From the NCBI RefSeq assembly GCF_001613005.1, contig NZ_BDBN01000035.1, forward strand, positions 28,153 to 92,152: a stretch of 64,000 bases of DNA, in the 5' to 3' direction. Source of the stretch: Nocardia nova NBRC 15556. Lineage in GTDB: Bacteria; Actinomycetota; Actinomycetes; Mycobacteriales; Mycobacteriaceae. The notes under the pieces were generated by a model. It had not been told where the DNA came from. It was given only the letters and a program-made list of their open reading frames with translations, and made no database searches. Positions within the stretch are counted from its first letter, which is position 1. Each line of letters begins with the position of its first letter. Positions 21,001 through 24,579 of this stretch are shown in pieces. A program made the translations under genes and the position numbers.

Positions 21001-21403
21001 TCTTCCATGCCAAGTGGATTCCGAACGCGAACATCACGCACAGCCACTTCTCCGCGTCATTGGCTGCTTGCTGCGCTTGATCGGCCAGGGTGTTCACGTC
21101 ATCGCCGAGCCGGGCCGCACCCTTTCGGTACGACCGCAATGCCTCGCGCAATTTGTCGGCCAGCTCTCCGGCTGAATCTTCTTGTGCCAAAAGGTCTTCG
21201 ATATCGGTCGAATGGTTTTCCAGCTCGCGGGCGCGGGCCCGGAACTCTGCAACCATGCGGCGCATCTCGGAAATGTCGGCGCGCGGGAGCTCTCCGCCGA
21301 ACACCACCATCTCGATCGGAGTCCGCAGGAATCCGGGCAGACTTTCGAAAGTGTTCCGCAGCTCCACGACCGGGCTGAACAGCGAACCGTCCACCGGCAC
21401 CAC
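1..21403 (-). CDS. Giant multidomain polymorphic-toxin-like protein (partial, runs off left edge)
   Basis: One frame read codon by codon from GTG 21403 to base 1 contains no stop, giving at least 7,134 codons; the C-terminus lies outside the window. Visible order by residue: WXG100-like helical N-terminus with an Ala/Gly-rich hydrophobic stretch (1-330); Pro/Gly/Ser linker with a 9-residue repeat (542-568); SecA-like helicase (about 640-1240; MKPGEGKS 724-731, DEMD 833-836, VDIS 1185-1188); papain-fold deamidase-like domains with triads C1564/H1648/D1668, C2595/H2683/D2698, C3833/H3916/D3931 and C6227/H6307/D6324; helix-turn-helix array (1850-2585); three beta-rich repeats (2785-3450); zincin-like pair (4290-4700; HELAH 4640-4644); sigma-like module (5395-5590); permease-like membrane module (5800-6215); unrecognised C-terminal 800 residues. 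It directly follows the WXG100 gene. The family suggests a secreted conflict effector; the DNA-binding and transporter modules are unexplained. Function is inferred. Confidence 0.85.
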   Translation of the reverse strand, partial: MVPVDGSLFSPVVELRNTFESLPGFLRTPIEMVVFGGELPRADISEMRRMVAEFRARARELENHSTDIEDLLAQEDSAGELADKLREALRSYRKGAARLGDDVNTLADQAQQAANDAEKWLCVMFAFGIHLAWKIYGLMAGAAAAGPAGQIAAAPAVETVLAEGRAEAAVMRTSMERAIATGGAEAAARLSSMGPLQFVTMLGKAAALPVGVDAGVQALQVATGDRTADIIGSDGTNPTGIDLKSIEVAALAGAGGAVGGMVAGKFAPMVFPRIGSSRLALGLVHGTAGAISGLGAASLVAGWPQHYDQVLAPLLNGAFAGGVYSRSGAHPSAIDGGATFTPPDAISAGHDGKAATPRRPVEVSAESKRAWADAQKAWGSTAETTKTAGERGGTTEKTGAAEPPSREQGPTIAADGAGGRQPGQPIRPASSDAAAARSGTHSETAAPVERPPAEKPVAAGKATAPRSVEAVGETSPPPKLPTSAPPRPVGEFHEKAGAPTGNSADAKAEPSPAGEHTAVADGAGTQTSARPHPAAAGEAGTPGARGEPGSPSARGEPGSSSARGEPGSSSGEEHATPQREETAEQSGQERPEGSGRTEADGTETPAVEEHSSSVHDEQSVPSADHDSLADAAGMPRSDRDKAVDLLIDFHQASAEHVPEGQRLSNLPDDVLMAGLHSGDEHQSLLATMEIIRRGTISEKVPGGMVLRVEQAEAVYAMKSRPVEMKPGEGKSLVFMAGAIQRAVQHGSVLLVTTTDGLANREVSTYRKLLTGDEEFADIPNVLGTFGIDVFRADQQNGFGPITKGRPAIVVATGETVGHLCNAGIKPPRHALIDEMDGIIDRGERQFLRSEGAEQAAPEVTAQQVFGAHDFLTKALADGSLTHDDFGLRRIAEEIGMQADGTPEVMYWYDGQPELTPEGRAKVEALPGGQDWLDGMGASRLETAAHAEFLVRKGVHYEMDTGKIVIIDQAEHGLQRNPKTSSESRWSAEPGKASLAQAIEAKEIRAAESRRESAEEHRIVVRADAESAKRIDSVEIYRVGSESFFDEVTGASGTLTDLNPVLQKIYNLEPAHEVGRSQTHQLVEGQHDVVESTHAKLRTIAEYANEMRADGKGRFQEILCHRNDLVARQVEALVRAGVPRDAIEAVDAKRIIGWGADWEAQLQKVFDEAGEQGKILVINRQGQRGVDISVSEAVKAKGGMHVWMTEAPEQSYIHEQAKNRTARNGQRGSAQVVMSAQDALIRNAMHLRGVRETVVVYEKAVAAHATDPTPQNHDALVAARQAVRELVPELQQRALRHSTAEFVRHHAVSTGNAYLALAEADTGLYDQPDSDPAARLAGLLGIPAAAVADRIAELERDGATDPIRELLDRAGIAPATAVALQHHVMSTAPAAASTREGQSAADALIQPGTLRRDLAAEFGIPIADLEGAEGLRTLDPLHTQARDALAAALGYPAAGITPIIARDILGEAVGDQLTGAISSTTVTDTGTGSTTDSPTDRTRAGTPDQDADTQNADAPDTGPNQTAAPPHTPDAATTDDIVAAASRYLAVAALFDAVFEIHRLSPNNCVNNAVTGMRVLCPDKANRFRMPDFKLRGHDSNTVRDTFGAELQRAGSLDEVAESLRSRPGGITVLVYKWKDTYAAGTSIEADDHMVLLVNDSTSVDKPNLVVVDLAASRDGNTDNDHGPKDLRNRRTLLNKAEGFDDWRREQEKYIKKLGPKQRLFRTIEFDRDGNLAPRLSAAAPDAEKLPQRPPVSQATQDEINSSADPGLYAEMLARLDAAGNGSNARRRDERSPVGSRPSEDPANPPPPSTRRQYTVTESGRLRDDLATAYRELEDADDSDPLAESFSRAIPSQFDEHFRALSPIQRRILTLRYQQGLAHNEVADTLNARGWAASALTPQAVRTAEAGALRRLAGSLARNGTPMASDPSRERQQTLLRLIARGVSWSGVIEQTGWSRATGRRTYSQVLQALNVTKRASVVPEAVRHGLLDITELSAVPEQTPALSPDEHTMLFLVATGLSNRAVADALTAIRGVPVGKDAVNKRLRALGQRIRIGDRAGMVGAAIRAGWLDVNADDWKSHSGTRGTAVRLSTQELRTLGLIISGRTDDQIAAELNTTRQTAVTYRNRIFVKLGVHSREEAIVATYTMPELVDALPDSGEDIRAIVDILRMVEEATDGREAGQPEWRRLLVHQLRHAILSGDVVAGRALPSARLLMRQLNPEKIQAYTVRDAYRQLRDEGYLVVVRGRPTVTRRDSWPITADTLRNHFADRIFDLATRTVGAASGSQIVAEVCARAARGAETGGRTVTERVDLVARNVIAEHRPAAEFLRHLTDFVLRGAGMSGDDTLALTLANVSTHEVRQLRAALSLNRQLRLARFWPARRDSTAPHDIPTDPMTEPLELWSTARDLAILLAERHGVTVSLPVAPTGHQPWRILDNWSGKPSARPTRDFRLTPYQRRLVRLLAQDLTYREIAAELGVSVDSLKSLVADVTRELHGEGRAEIVEIARRSGLLDDISPAGHSAHPRPGRAPSPVTEQPDASRRARLTNRESHILALSEQGLSKREIAEQLGVSPHTVEDHLGSARRKIRKITALLRACVPYVSRLTRAVGLEEAPELPLNADDPHSLERGIHAELTLVPAHDIVTEPAADEFGPADPLRSIADNVYDPDHPADGAVVVVGKEGTDHAYLLLDIEGELFVFDSLLPSPGIRPYRDWKPGYIESDPKETFVSYLTTTRGRLEALHAPSGDPDRPLPGNSINGPRGEAARPEYAVATPVSPDAYQPRLAENTRVRKLIIRNGLFCDGDGTPHNSDDYEFFLIGVEPDDFRVAGADDFPELDDDDDSYDFVHPHEILFSTYADPADAPIGAGLWGRMVNGVPQEALLTSRAFPDTLEERMKFVMQTLHWLAEHGVDLTAMNLSGTFHGSIFRLPAPMHSAMELMTEPYAHPESVFACATTRFWVYPTVVESAPAQLSIALPVTSMNGGRVEFTMTLTRHGDTITAAFIEPTSSPAATEVAAAWAQLRSELIDPWLAESHVVVAENDSGSGAITAYFGPDADEHTLVQEVDTTDVVGDSRVHTERDTPIGRRPEDRSESSTPVPGDPGGPARRAAYVTVEMEDQSSYHPEEGRRIRYHDLHFDAEGVLCDEDGNPYNSGGWEQFFFVGNTIRSTPAKHWLLWSSFPDPRQVPFAFGAWQVVDGRRIEVELGSGLIANAGSRSALSARFAAQAMFELSHRVPAENLTVRNGTAGYLWIPETRVPTVEQLIERRGLGVFDGDPAVDTLFSGASTDHWVDITDWHATDTGLVVELAVGSLRGNATPGQISLHLLHGRDATIAYYVREDSSDNQFVGSAIESFHRDRIAPWLARSGVDFAGFNPPENIIADIDAGEEAPPPSRAEYTPMSLPGYVPGLGAVDLDLVRLHIDRRGRPVRADGAAIDTLGSQGFLLTTSGEFITAAGWQADVLEAYLAQGGSLGDIAGMGNWRIHGAITAIDLSPVMSPSRALDYRGQAQVLDALHTAGADLSRCAPAAGNRTESLWNDSGTPPAAAAVLQALGTNSAPLLSGYFVTRAPWGRRRSVAVQVTGITRSVDGVAVTAELLVPRCEPATFTVEFITADSGVTARWESVRLGSDRVRTAAALAAVHSRLRAWLAESGGAWVEDVPTEDRPGARPPAPEPIAATPGNTIALRTTARTSESATDLAQAGEWLLSQIRDWPPGAATVARDSILSALRLMLGALVGPVSMVAENTADRVRVDVVAVDDEKSITPPESVAAPDGSTFLRAGVRILDEPAGPWRQVTWFDLTRPASDFEDNDAHSSTHHPPDSHNATGDLPSQVLDCVPWITRMLLMLGLDTAVVDPNGAINAMGLERGIAAGLLWADPDNTLDDPMRSAYDDLVADPQLDTVVVVVGTVEEDGSRNRAHAYLLNKIEGKVFVYDTLIDGGRHRIRPYTEWRSRYRRADFAYTAKYRRVGGVLTPLSRPADSEVVIRHASHEITGSPDDSEKPATPSSTPPQGDGFASWTRRSWPGRARTTPSGESWIGKLSGNRFAPEIVTAVNPDDPHEPNARTGPDRKSDPPAPPEADRAAATTSTANSVRRDAGEAPGQVDEEGKHVSESRSEEPSSHVPTLPPRALVVGSAARLYAVAATEPPEDAGYGAVLDTTTDSAWIEAHDGSTRISRATTDFHDLPNDMLSEYVRLAESAVPIVLAAVNSGTDVSTDDFVDDLSSRIHNGRLQRHWRIATAEQRLPFDDPGYPEKLREQHRRLARAARDAVVATGAIDRTAADPFESCATGAAVAAELWRRRAVRMFGFDLPGITVEVTRELARAIDQLLTKYPYVQLLRIGFGPIPGTRPLAVSDHVDGTDTSYPYTRSITVSEAVATDRELFASGWAALIDSGRAVGAVEEPVLGLVRREFGYALNVATRLSAQREAKLTLVDHHESSHQGPTRWSPREAFAWSNSQFRDYGPNGKGRLDAAAALAGAFAAMEHDPRDTSVGEQVLHDLLTEVAPQRQALKDRDRAQLTTEYRPVTPAEQRAKSAMAATLRADHGIDIIGLDNPGITAATAGELIAGIRHMIARFPILADLSEIKIIPEDAGVFGQFSFDGIEFNELWMTAPVRMHAEAIRQVAAGRLRVDLARVYFCLAIHELAHALRRLLPVDAPSAHEVVSRHFEESYGSDDVRALRAWWAEQFSSYGIREEDGALVPDEAEAESVVAAEVDVLTPTEGEVIVHRNISELAAAEAERRGMTSTEPTIGARPSSDTTESAGRTAHTPWNSRWSGTPRAEPAQATAGPGSAGPVDDEAIAAARKGTDEERAAANPARPTEISDEPAHSAENSRVYHHLMAQLGDPRLARDLAAKAHARAEREQQPTDPEAATQHLLRIADTILAEHRTAMAQLDDAMDNKPTPRRRQRLTSLQHGGVFFHNRPDIPEAYALDRSRATEAAEEAEPQVNPHARTPWSEPVAITVDKDRDALDAPHDQPRNTEQSPDLPSVRSPDEIGSRPTDPIGSRPTLYVPEPHRLAAELLGLDPSFAYIDDLMRIAAGEPHGPAWIDSPDYWEWQLNWLAERGPRLSTLAAFSAAALEAETVLGLPNTSGRGLLLAQLRPRTPGEMMAIYKLETMRADEPDRPSGPDTAAHASAIGRVERELSLDELPQYAYLPTVAARPVLQADRDLTRKYQSPAEFWYFDPIPRDGVFGANYPGCRALDRQSPAYHRARHAGDSLLPLIACRPVYDRFLNHWIEPYQLRHAEQLRDGFQGTRSSPENRIAQWFTSVVADVLAAPPDAAPEILHRALHSQLRRRTGRSVPTDDAHWRFVSAVHELLSGDYDFGHYLQSRDHPETEGYARTVRETVLRRHSPTAVARVPFIANVIGASPADANPSPPEGGPTPATPIGARPNPADRVRPRIDDYLARGDTRGAVALLREQFAHKVFPWVRHHTPSAEAAQEIFEAACRRAISDIGRIGDRDIEQWLVLNAGELISQHHSPIRTATTEPAGSAAAEHGVPTAELTAALRRSRTVQHLPPIVRNALDQDREGLQAAIEELAPGPRRLLDLRFGLGMSVQRTAEAMGRTEGAVRTAQRGAFLRLARLLEQRAGNQPFEVVLEALEQDLDAFTRCLAQLGPEQRAAVEGRLLRKLPTRELVEAYGPNHYATYYRAVQRLSALLLGDAQVRPGVDADRELVQRTSTQTLEPAIAQLTNAAYRQALTLRFVHGLPRGRAAAAAQTGLPAFEMREIRAIRTVATHLRAGTPARQLPDFHLIPDPDSDLFGDRGSSVQPSWLRTRRQVAALPVVNVDGGGHGRGRGEEAEESPEPEKSSLWRLLRNRPDIALRSSGQVGSALGSLLTESMMPYYLLSTAGPEAASWVGLVGTLPYLGGPIFAGILAEHKPARPIMVAGETLALTAAAAQATAIATGAPAMPLTMSLATAAMSAGAILYDQTSAKVFREMFGVENAEELARYNNMQAYLPRIITGFGPAVATTAPLLAPVVNGLSSIWNLGTMRGMPKTATTPMPTGKNLGTQVMKSAGEGFRALRKRPMLQRIATNHGLTNFALGMEWTYYSMGILDAPMPEWQKFSILTAIPLGTLLGGRIPTKLREKLDIDTILTAKIAGLAGVGLAEALSDDVMTVAPFWVAAWATLGAGNVSVGKYKLQNTPGEVYARANSVQAMVGRLASPLGGLAVGAGLLNLGMGPAQWISAGALTALASGFVVRNIAERRAPEPVAAPDPEVIRNCAIQVARIHRALGYDLGSEPDDTDRRWNAGDNWRITEESLGNQLRPFDTGGKSPVHEAAEIIRNPDNDIDSAAVVIDGHIHYVVAVEGETGTEILVFDTLVEDPDEMHVRNISGDENGENAWTASYDEFGNAFAAFWTSTDGRPVPVGTGRGRLLQPMWTSRGGNLVPAFHPIRTLRHRTHPVKLLGRPDDAERTLQQTSAPAAEKSEPIATTPWRRDRPAAAPASSGNPLSPQEALDLPRKKNRRRAPDPNAYHHRPDDGMPWDPVVPQPDPLLMPPAQRRGRGARPPSLDGVLDGRSEIEFVDPGVDRGNRRGRRGDVPSVWHRFGSDDSTPDPTELSPALGRALRAAEADAEDVVTYALQPAQALGLDETKLRQRDPEAIARTVRALRIRQRRRFESVLRRLVADDALTELLDHQDAISELDERVRSLPRHLEAAKTYLDEVRTALAIMAVPELFAAAGVSPFIDDDGQIVEAIGYTSDGRVIVASPLRDQRALLDLQVPGFRRQAPKNGVSIEYWHVRIDDQGRLVVETISGAHPDPERTAYYYRDRDYVWWRKDLADERTFAEKYAEALVSGEIAREHLKGDTGDATMSAGVCIVHYRNGFRHIEKKVRDIDQRDAEKLAAITLADAGSRAAEVLGADEILPGGSELVLLIEYVPGFDASDIFGDFEDAWRDFFHTPTGQRLGRGDTLVRPWDRHERGSKNWRLQLGFIVRPIDNGNAYQDALPPGGFSLHYATVVNEKIEWRKHYTPRAELEAVRERTLTSKAAYDRRNRAEWYQDVIDNLARIEASAWYNTPADNAEAVLTLTNLRDVLAERLNLPGARNLPHPYDELTPSDWRTVIASKYESLRRFREMGFPADRTARDLDTLDKLTKLLLHAQMRQVTPDALDDSWVIDPDSDTAGQTL
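19701..19781 (-). repeat. Three tandem 27-bp units inside the giant gene
   Basis: Three head-to-tail 27-bp units encode a 9-residue motif close to GEPGSxSAR in the disordered linker before the SecA-like domain (about residues 542-568). Units start at 19701, 19728 and 19755 on the plus strand and differ by only a few bases, so they probably arose by slippage. The motif is Gly/Pro/Ser-rich and collagen-like in composition, consistent with a flexible spacer. Confidence 0.85.
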
Positions 21404-23008
21404 CTACACCGGTCGAGACGCCGCGGCGACCAGCACCGCATGGAGCAATCTCGCCTGTATGCCCGCTTCCTCGCCGTGCTGCACCACCTCGGCGAACGCG
21501 ATGCCGAGCGCCTCACCCACATCGAATTCGCTCGAGGCTGAGGTATTCCCGGCCAGCCCGGCTCGCCAGTCCCGGTAACCGCTCACCACTTCGGCGAGGG
21601 TGCGGTCCGGCTGCAGGCGCAGGTATTCCGCGATCAGAACACGTTGCGCCTGCTTGCGCGCTACGCCGCCGCCTGCGGCGTCGAGGGCCCGGCCGAATTC
21701 CCGAAGCGTCGCCGGATAGATGTCCGATCGCGCCGGCTCGCCGTCGGGTTCCACGGTGGGGGCGGCTGCCGCCGGCTCTTGCGCGGTGCGCCGGTCGAGC
21801 GTCATCGAGCCGGCGGCGTCCTCGATGCCCGGTTCACGACTCCATCGCACCGTGCCGAGTTCGCCGCCGAGCTCCGCCACCGCGATCGAATCCAGACCGA
21901 TCATCGGATAGTCGGTGAGCACCCGGTCCACCGCCGCCACGAAGTCTCGTATCGGCGGCAGCTGGAGGCCGGGTGTGTCGAACCCGGTCACCTGTACACC
22001 GTGGCGCTCGGCCAATGTGCGCGCCAGCCAACCGATCATCGGGTCGGACGCCTGCTGCTGGCGAGAGCGGCGCCGATCACCCGCACGTGCCTTGTCGCGG
22101 GACGAGCGGTCGGATCGTGGCGGGGAACCGTGCCGGGGATTTGCCTCCGGCTTGCCGGGAGATCCGGGCTTTCCAGGGCCTTCGGCTCTTCCTGGTGTGC
22201 CGGGATGGCGAGGCGGCTGTTGCCCGCCCCACGGAGTATCGCCCCGTTTCGTAGGTCCCGCGCCACTCCCGGACGAGGCGTCCGCAGCTCGCGGCGCGCC
22301 GCGCCGGTCGGCCGGAGGTAGCCCCGACGAGGAGGAGGGCGGTGCCGAAACGGATGAGGGCCGGCGACCGGAGTCGCCGGAGGGAGGGCGCCCGTCCCGC
22401 CCGGAAGGATCGGACTCCGGCCGGTCCCGATTCCACGGCGAGCGGGACTCCGTCCCGTCCTGTGGGTCGGTCGGAGAACCGTTCGGTGACCGCGAACCAC
22501 CGGCCGGGGGCTGGTCGGCGCCCTGCGCCCCGCCGGTGGGATGCGCCGGACCGCCGGCGACCGGAGAGTTCCGCGCCGGGGAGACCGCGGCGGGGTTGTA
22601 CGGGACCTGTGGACCGGCATCGGCCGGCGACGGCCGGTCGACCGGGGTATCCGGCGCAACCGTGGCCGAACTCCCGGTGCCCGGATCCCGATTCCCCGCG
22701 GCGTCGGCCAGCCGGGCGGCGCCGCCGGCATCCTGCGCGTCGAATTCGTTTGCGACACCGATTATTCCGGATGCCGTGCTGTGCAGCCCCTTCTCCATCG
22801 CGCGCACGTTGGCGAGCATCTGATCGGCATGCGGTGTGAACTGCTCGGCGAACTGACGGCCCATATAGTCGTCGCCCCAGCTGCCCTGGGCCTGGTCCAG
22901 GCAATCCCGTAGTCCGGCATAGGTCTGCCCCACCCGGTCGGCGAGTTCGGCCAGCCGGGCACCCCGTTCGCGCAGGCCGGCCAGGTCCAATCGAAGTTCG
23001 CCGCTCAT
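21404..23008 (-). CDS. WXG100-type protein with proline-rich linker and zincin-like C-terminal domain
   Basis: 534 residues. The N-terminal 110 residues are helical with a central W-G (SWGDDYMG), the layout of ESX/WXG100 secreted proteins. A long Pro/Gly/Ser/Arg-rich linker (about 110-325) follows. Residues about 330-534 match the zincin-like repeats of the downstream giant protein: HGVQVTGFDTPG at 336-347 and REFGRAL at 436-442, where the giant protein has HELAHAL in its intact copy, so this copy lacks the zinc ligands. The start is ATG 23008 with a GAGGCGGG ribosome-binding site, 16 bp after the upstream gene. The TAG stop abuts the GTG of the giant gene in the same frame. Probably a secretion partner or structural homologue of the effector; a role in type VII secretion is inferred from the WXG fold only. 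Confidence 0.75.
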   Translation of the reverse strand: MSGELRLDLAGLRERGARLAELADRVGQTYAGLRDCLDQAQGSWGDDYMGRQFAEQFTPHADQMLANVRAMEKGLHSTASGIIGVANEFDAQDAGGAARLADAAGNRDPGTGSSATVAPDTPVDRPSPADAGPQVPYNPAAVSPARNSPVAGGPAHPTGGAQGADQPPAGGSRSPNGSPTDPQDGTESRSPWNRDRPESDPSGRDGRPPSGDSGRRPSSVSAPPSSSSGLPPADRRGAPRAADASSGSGAGPTKRGDTPWGGQQPPRHPGTPGRAEGPGKPGSPGKPEANPRHGSPPRSDRSSRDKARAGDRRRSRQQQASDPMIGWLARTLAERHGVQVTGFDTPGLQLPPIRDFVAAVDRVLTDYPMIGLDSIAVAELGGELGTVRWSREPGIEDAAGSMTLDRRTAQEPAAAAPTVEPDGEPARSDIYPATLREFGRALDAAGGGVARKQAQRVLIAEYLRLQPDRTLAEVVSGYRDWRAGLAGNTSASSEFDVGEALGIAFAEVVQHGEEAGIQARLLHAVLVAAASRPV

Positions 23009-23024
23009 ATCCCGCCTCGAGCCG

Positions 23025-24413
23025 TCACATCCGGTCGCCGACCCGCAGGCGGAACCGTCGCTCGAAGTCGGTCACGAAAACCGACAGCGGCACCGACGAA
23101 CTCGATCGCTCCACGGCGCCGTCGTCGGCGACATAGAAGACCGCACGGTCCAGGGCGATGTCGTTGTCCGGCACCGGCGATCGCACCATCCAGCCCACGC
23201 TGATCCGGTCGGCGCGCAGGGACGACGGAGGATAATCCGCGGTGTCGTACCCTCGCTCGCGGATGTGATCGCGAACCAGTTTCAACGCCTCCGCTTCGCT
23301 GATCCCCGCGACCGCGCCGGCCGTCAGATCCGCGAGTGCGAACTGGAACAGCGCACCGGCGACGTCGACCTCGGTCTCGTCACCGACCGCCTGCACGATC
23401 GCCTCCCGTGTCACCGCGGCGGCCTGCGCCGCCGACACCAGCAACTCGGCAGCATCCGGCGACGACTGCTCCACCACGTCGGCGACCACTCGCGCCACCG
23501 TGTCGGCAGTCCACACCGCGGGCAGCGCCGCCGCGCATTCCGACATCGGAGCGGATCCGCCCCGGTACCACCGCCCCTTCTCCCACCAGTAACAAAACGA
23601 CAGCATGCCGGTCATCACCCGCGGATCGAGCACCGGGTCGGCCACCCAATCAGGTGCTCCCGCAAACACATTCGGCATCGCGCCACCACCGTTGTAGGCG
23701 AGGTCCAACGCGGGGGCCTCCCATACTCCACCCGACAGCACCGCCCGGTCTCCGGGGAGCAGCGTCAACGTCGAACCGCTGTGTCCCGCACTTTCGAAGA
23801 CGCCCACGGATGGACCGATCCGTGGCCCCCGTTCCGAGCCGGCCGCCACGAAGGCCGAGGCCAGCACCGCCCACCGCGCCCACAGTGTTCGCAGGTCCGG
23901 CAACTCGCCGGTCACCGGCACCGCCCGCACGCCCGCACTCCGGTCCGCCCGCATTCCGTCCCAGGCGGCGCGCGGCGGCCTCGACTGGGATTCACCGCGC
24001 CCGATGTAAGCCGCCAACCACACCGGCAGCCGGCCGCGCGGATACCTTTCCAGGTCGGCCAGATACGCCTGTGGTGCGAACAGTTGCTCACCGGGAAACG
24101 GCTCGGCCCCGTGATCGACGACGACCTCGACGTCCTCCGCGTCGGCGCGCACCACCATCCGCCACCACGGCTCGCTCTCCAGCTCGGCCGAAACCTGCCG
24201 GTGCCGGCGCACCGACGCCCACACCTCATCCGACACCTGACACCTGACCGGCCCGTGCCCGTCATCGACCACGAACAACGCCGATTCGGTGACAACGGTC
24301 AACGCGAACGATGCCTCCAGCCGCTGCCATCCCGGCGGCGCGAGCTCGCGCAAGCCGGCGGTGATCCGGTCCACCACGTCCGCGAGATCCTCACCCCCGG
24401 AACCGCTCACCAC
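23025..24413 (-). CDS. Hypothetical protein, possible chaperone/immunity-like partner of the toxin locus
   Basis: 462 residues starting at GTG 24413 with GGGGAG upstream. The first 130 residues (GLRELAPPGWQRLEASF, later LPVWLAAYI near 140) resemble the YezG/DUF600-type immunity fold or the actinobacterial chaperone-like domains found next to WXG toxins. The middle is Ala-rich and helical. The last 80 residues form a second alpha/beta domain (DRISVGWMV, FYVADDG, VFVTDFERRFRLRVG). No signal peptide or membrane segment is seen. It is the first gene of the three-gene block and lies 16 bp before the WXG100 gene, so co-expression with the effector is likely. Chaperone versus immunity cannot be decided from sequence alone. 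Confidence 0.6.
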   Translation of the reverse strand: MVSGSGGEDLADVVDRITAGLRELAPPGWQRLEASFALTVVTESALFVVDDGHGPVRCQVSDEVWASVRRHRQVSAELESEPWWRMVVRADAEDVEVVVDHGAEPFPGEQLFAPQAYLADLERYPRGRLPVWLAAYIGRGESQSRPPRAAWDGMRADRSAGVRAVPVTGELPDLRTLWARWAVLASAFVAAGSERGPRIGPSVGVFESAGHSGSTLTLLPGDRAVLSGGVWEAPALDLAYNGGGAMPNVFAGAPDWVADPVLDPRVMTGMLSFCYWWEKGRWYRGGSAPMSECAAALPAVWTADTVARVVADVVEQSSPDAAELLVSAAQAAAVTREAIVQAVGDETEVDVAGALFQFALADLTAGAVAGISEAEALKLVRDHIRERGYDTADYPPSSLRADRISVGWMVRSPVPDNDIALDRAVFYVADDGAVERSSSSVPLSVFVTDFERRFRLRVGDRM

Positions 24414-24579
24414 ACACTCCCCGATCCACGAACCGCCGATACGCGACCACGCTCGCAGCTGCGCACCTCGACCTCGGGAGGAGTAGAAGCAATTTCCACA
24501 ACCGCCTCGATCTATCGCTCGTCAGGGTCGCACTCGGTTCGAGAATTTCGTACCCCGAGGCCAGCACGCAACCGAGCTG

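Noticed and set aside
1..21403. Splitting the giant frame into several pseudogenes or separate genes
   Set aside because: The frame is open throughout with in-frame domain landmarks at consistent codon phase; there is no sign of frameshift or internal stop.
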